The position numbers were made by a program, and so were the translations under genes. Below the pieces are notes generated by a model. It was not told the origin of the DNA and made no database searches. It worked only from the letters and a program-made list of their open reading frames with translations. A DNA stretch of 41,696 nt, taken from positions 1-41,696 of the forward strand of contig JAYVMU010000034.1 in NCBI GenBank assembly GCA_043758775.1, in the 5' to 3' direction. The DNA comes from JACMMS01 sp043758775 (GTDB taxonomy: Bacteria; Pseudomonadota; Gammaproteobacteria; Burkholderiales; Methylophilaceae). Position 1 is the stretch's first letter. Each line of letters opens with the position of its first letter. Shown piece after piece: positions 41,188-41,696 of this stretch.

Positions 41188-41696
41188 GTGAATGACTTAT
41201 TACAACTACTGCATGTAATAACCAGTTTAGATGCGCAACTGGGAGGTCTGATAGCCGCGCATGGTGATTTAATCTATGTATTATTATTTGCCATTGTATT
41301 CACTGAAATTGGCTTTTTACCTCTGTTTTTTTTACCTGGTGACCCGCTGATTTTCATCAGTGGTTCATTCTGTAAGGTTGGCTCACTGAATCTAGTCGCG
41401 CTTATGGCAACACTCTCTATCGCGGCATTCCTAGGTAATTTAATCAGCTACAAAATCGGTGCCAGAGTCGGTGAAAAAATAAACTCCGAGCATTACACTT
41501 GGATTAATCAGAATGCGCTCGAAAAAACTCGTTTGTTTTATACTAAATATGGGCAATTAGCTTTGTTCATTTCACCGTTTATTGCTGTCATCCGCACCTT
41601 TGCACCGTTTTTAGCTGGAGTCAGTAATATGTCTTACAGAAAATATGTCGCTTCATCCACCATTGGCAGTACGTTTTGGGTGGTCTCACTTACTTT
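41188..41696 (+). CDS. DedA/YqjA-family membrane protein, cut by the window edge
   Basis: An open frame begins at a GTG (41188) and runs to the window end, giving 169 residues so far. It reads MNDLLQLLHVITSLDAQLGG, then VFTEIGFLPLFFLPGDPLIFISGSF, AAFLGNLISYKIGARVG and IRTFAPFLAGVSNMSYRKYV. This is the DedA pattern: VF.E....P.LPGD at the end of helix 1-2, the G..Y.IGR-type segment, and the R-F/P-ag-g.sRM.yr.F block near the C-terminus. Members move lipid or drive membrane homeostasis. Three membrane segments are seen; the last helix is cut. Confidence 0.85.
   Translation, partial: MNDLLQLLHVITSLDAQLGGLIAAHGDLIYVLLFAIVFTEIGFLPLFFLPGDPLIFISGSFCKVGSLNLVALMATLSIAAFLGNLISYKIGARVGEKINSEHYTWINQNALEKTRLFYTKYGQLALFISPFIAVIRTFAPFLAGVSNMSYRKYVASSTIGSTFWVVSLT

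Noticed and set aside
1..41696. CRISPR arrays, insertion sequences, prophage or attachment sites
   Set aside because: No regularly spaced repeats, transposase-like frames, integrase or phage genes were found; tRNA-Leu shows no duplicated 3' end nearby.

Overview
The window reads as a stretch of chromosome from a low-GC betaproteobacterial methylotroph, most likely a Methylophilaceae member close to Methylotenera. This rests on the formaldehyde-activating enzyme gene at the left edge, the betaproteobacterial-type aa3 cytochrome oxidase locus (ctaC-ctaD-small assembly protein-ctaG-ctaE, then SURF1, Sco-like, ctaA, ctaB), the Kdo hydroxylase, Coq7-type ubiquinone hydroxylase and the AT-rich base composition. 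Genus-level placement is inference. No insertion sequence, phage gene, CRISPR array or obvious pseudogene was seen. The right edge cuts a DedA-family gene.

Layout. 1-6.9 kb: formaldehyde-activating enzyme, a HAD phosphatase, a DUF45 metallopeptidase, a DUF1456 protein, a divergent LysR/SDR pair, a MocR-type regulator with a direct-repeat operator candidate, and a Lon-N domain protein. 6.9-15.8 kb: the complete terminal oxidase locus with heme A synthesis (ctaA, ctaB), copper insertion (Cox11 and a Sco-like protein), SURF1, subunits I, II-cytochrome c fusion and III, a 37-residue small assembly protein, and two small membrane proteins (DUF2909, DUF2244). A cluster of perfect palindromes lies just upstream. 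16.1-19.0 kb: tRNA-Leu(CAA), queA, an unknown secreted protein and a DUF1097 membrane protein. 19.1-26.2 kb (all minus strand): lytic transglycosylase, proS, a secreted Cys/His/Asp protein, two TPM-domain proteins, LemA, a degenerate UDG-fold protein (HolD candidate), rimI and tsaB.

26.3-35.3 kb: Kdo hydroxylase, arfB, a DinG/YoaA-like iron-sulfur helicase, NlpC/P60 hydrolase, a bacterioferritin-like protein, a SelT/W-like redox protein, S41 protease, GlcF-type iron-sulfur protein, coq7 and a DUF2322 protein. 35.3-41.7 kb: a divergent SDR/TetR pair with two clear operators, then a minus-strand FKBP-OsmC-VOC cluster, a dacB-bioA overlapping pair, and the start of a DedA protein.

Most of the window is housekeeping and cell-envelope or respiratory maintenance. 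The items most worth a second look are: the cysteine-free UDG-fold protein after rimI with a HolD-like N-terminal WxLRxP motif; the nested perfect palindromes at 15864-15923; the 33-bp-phased direct repeats in front of the MocR gene; the TetR operator pair that overlaps both divergent promoters; and the uncharacterised exported Cys-His-Asp protein downstream of LemA/TPM. I found no clear novel multi-gene system; these are candidates, not demonstrated functions.
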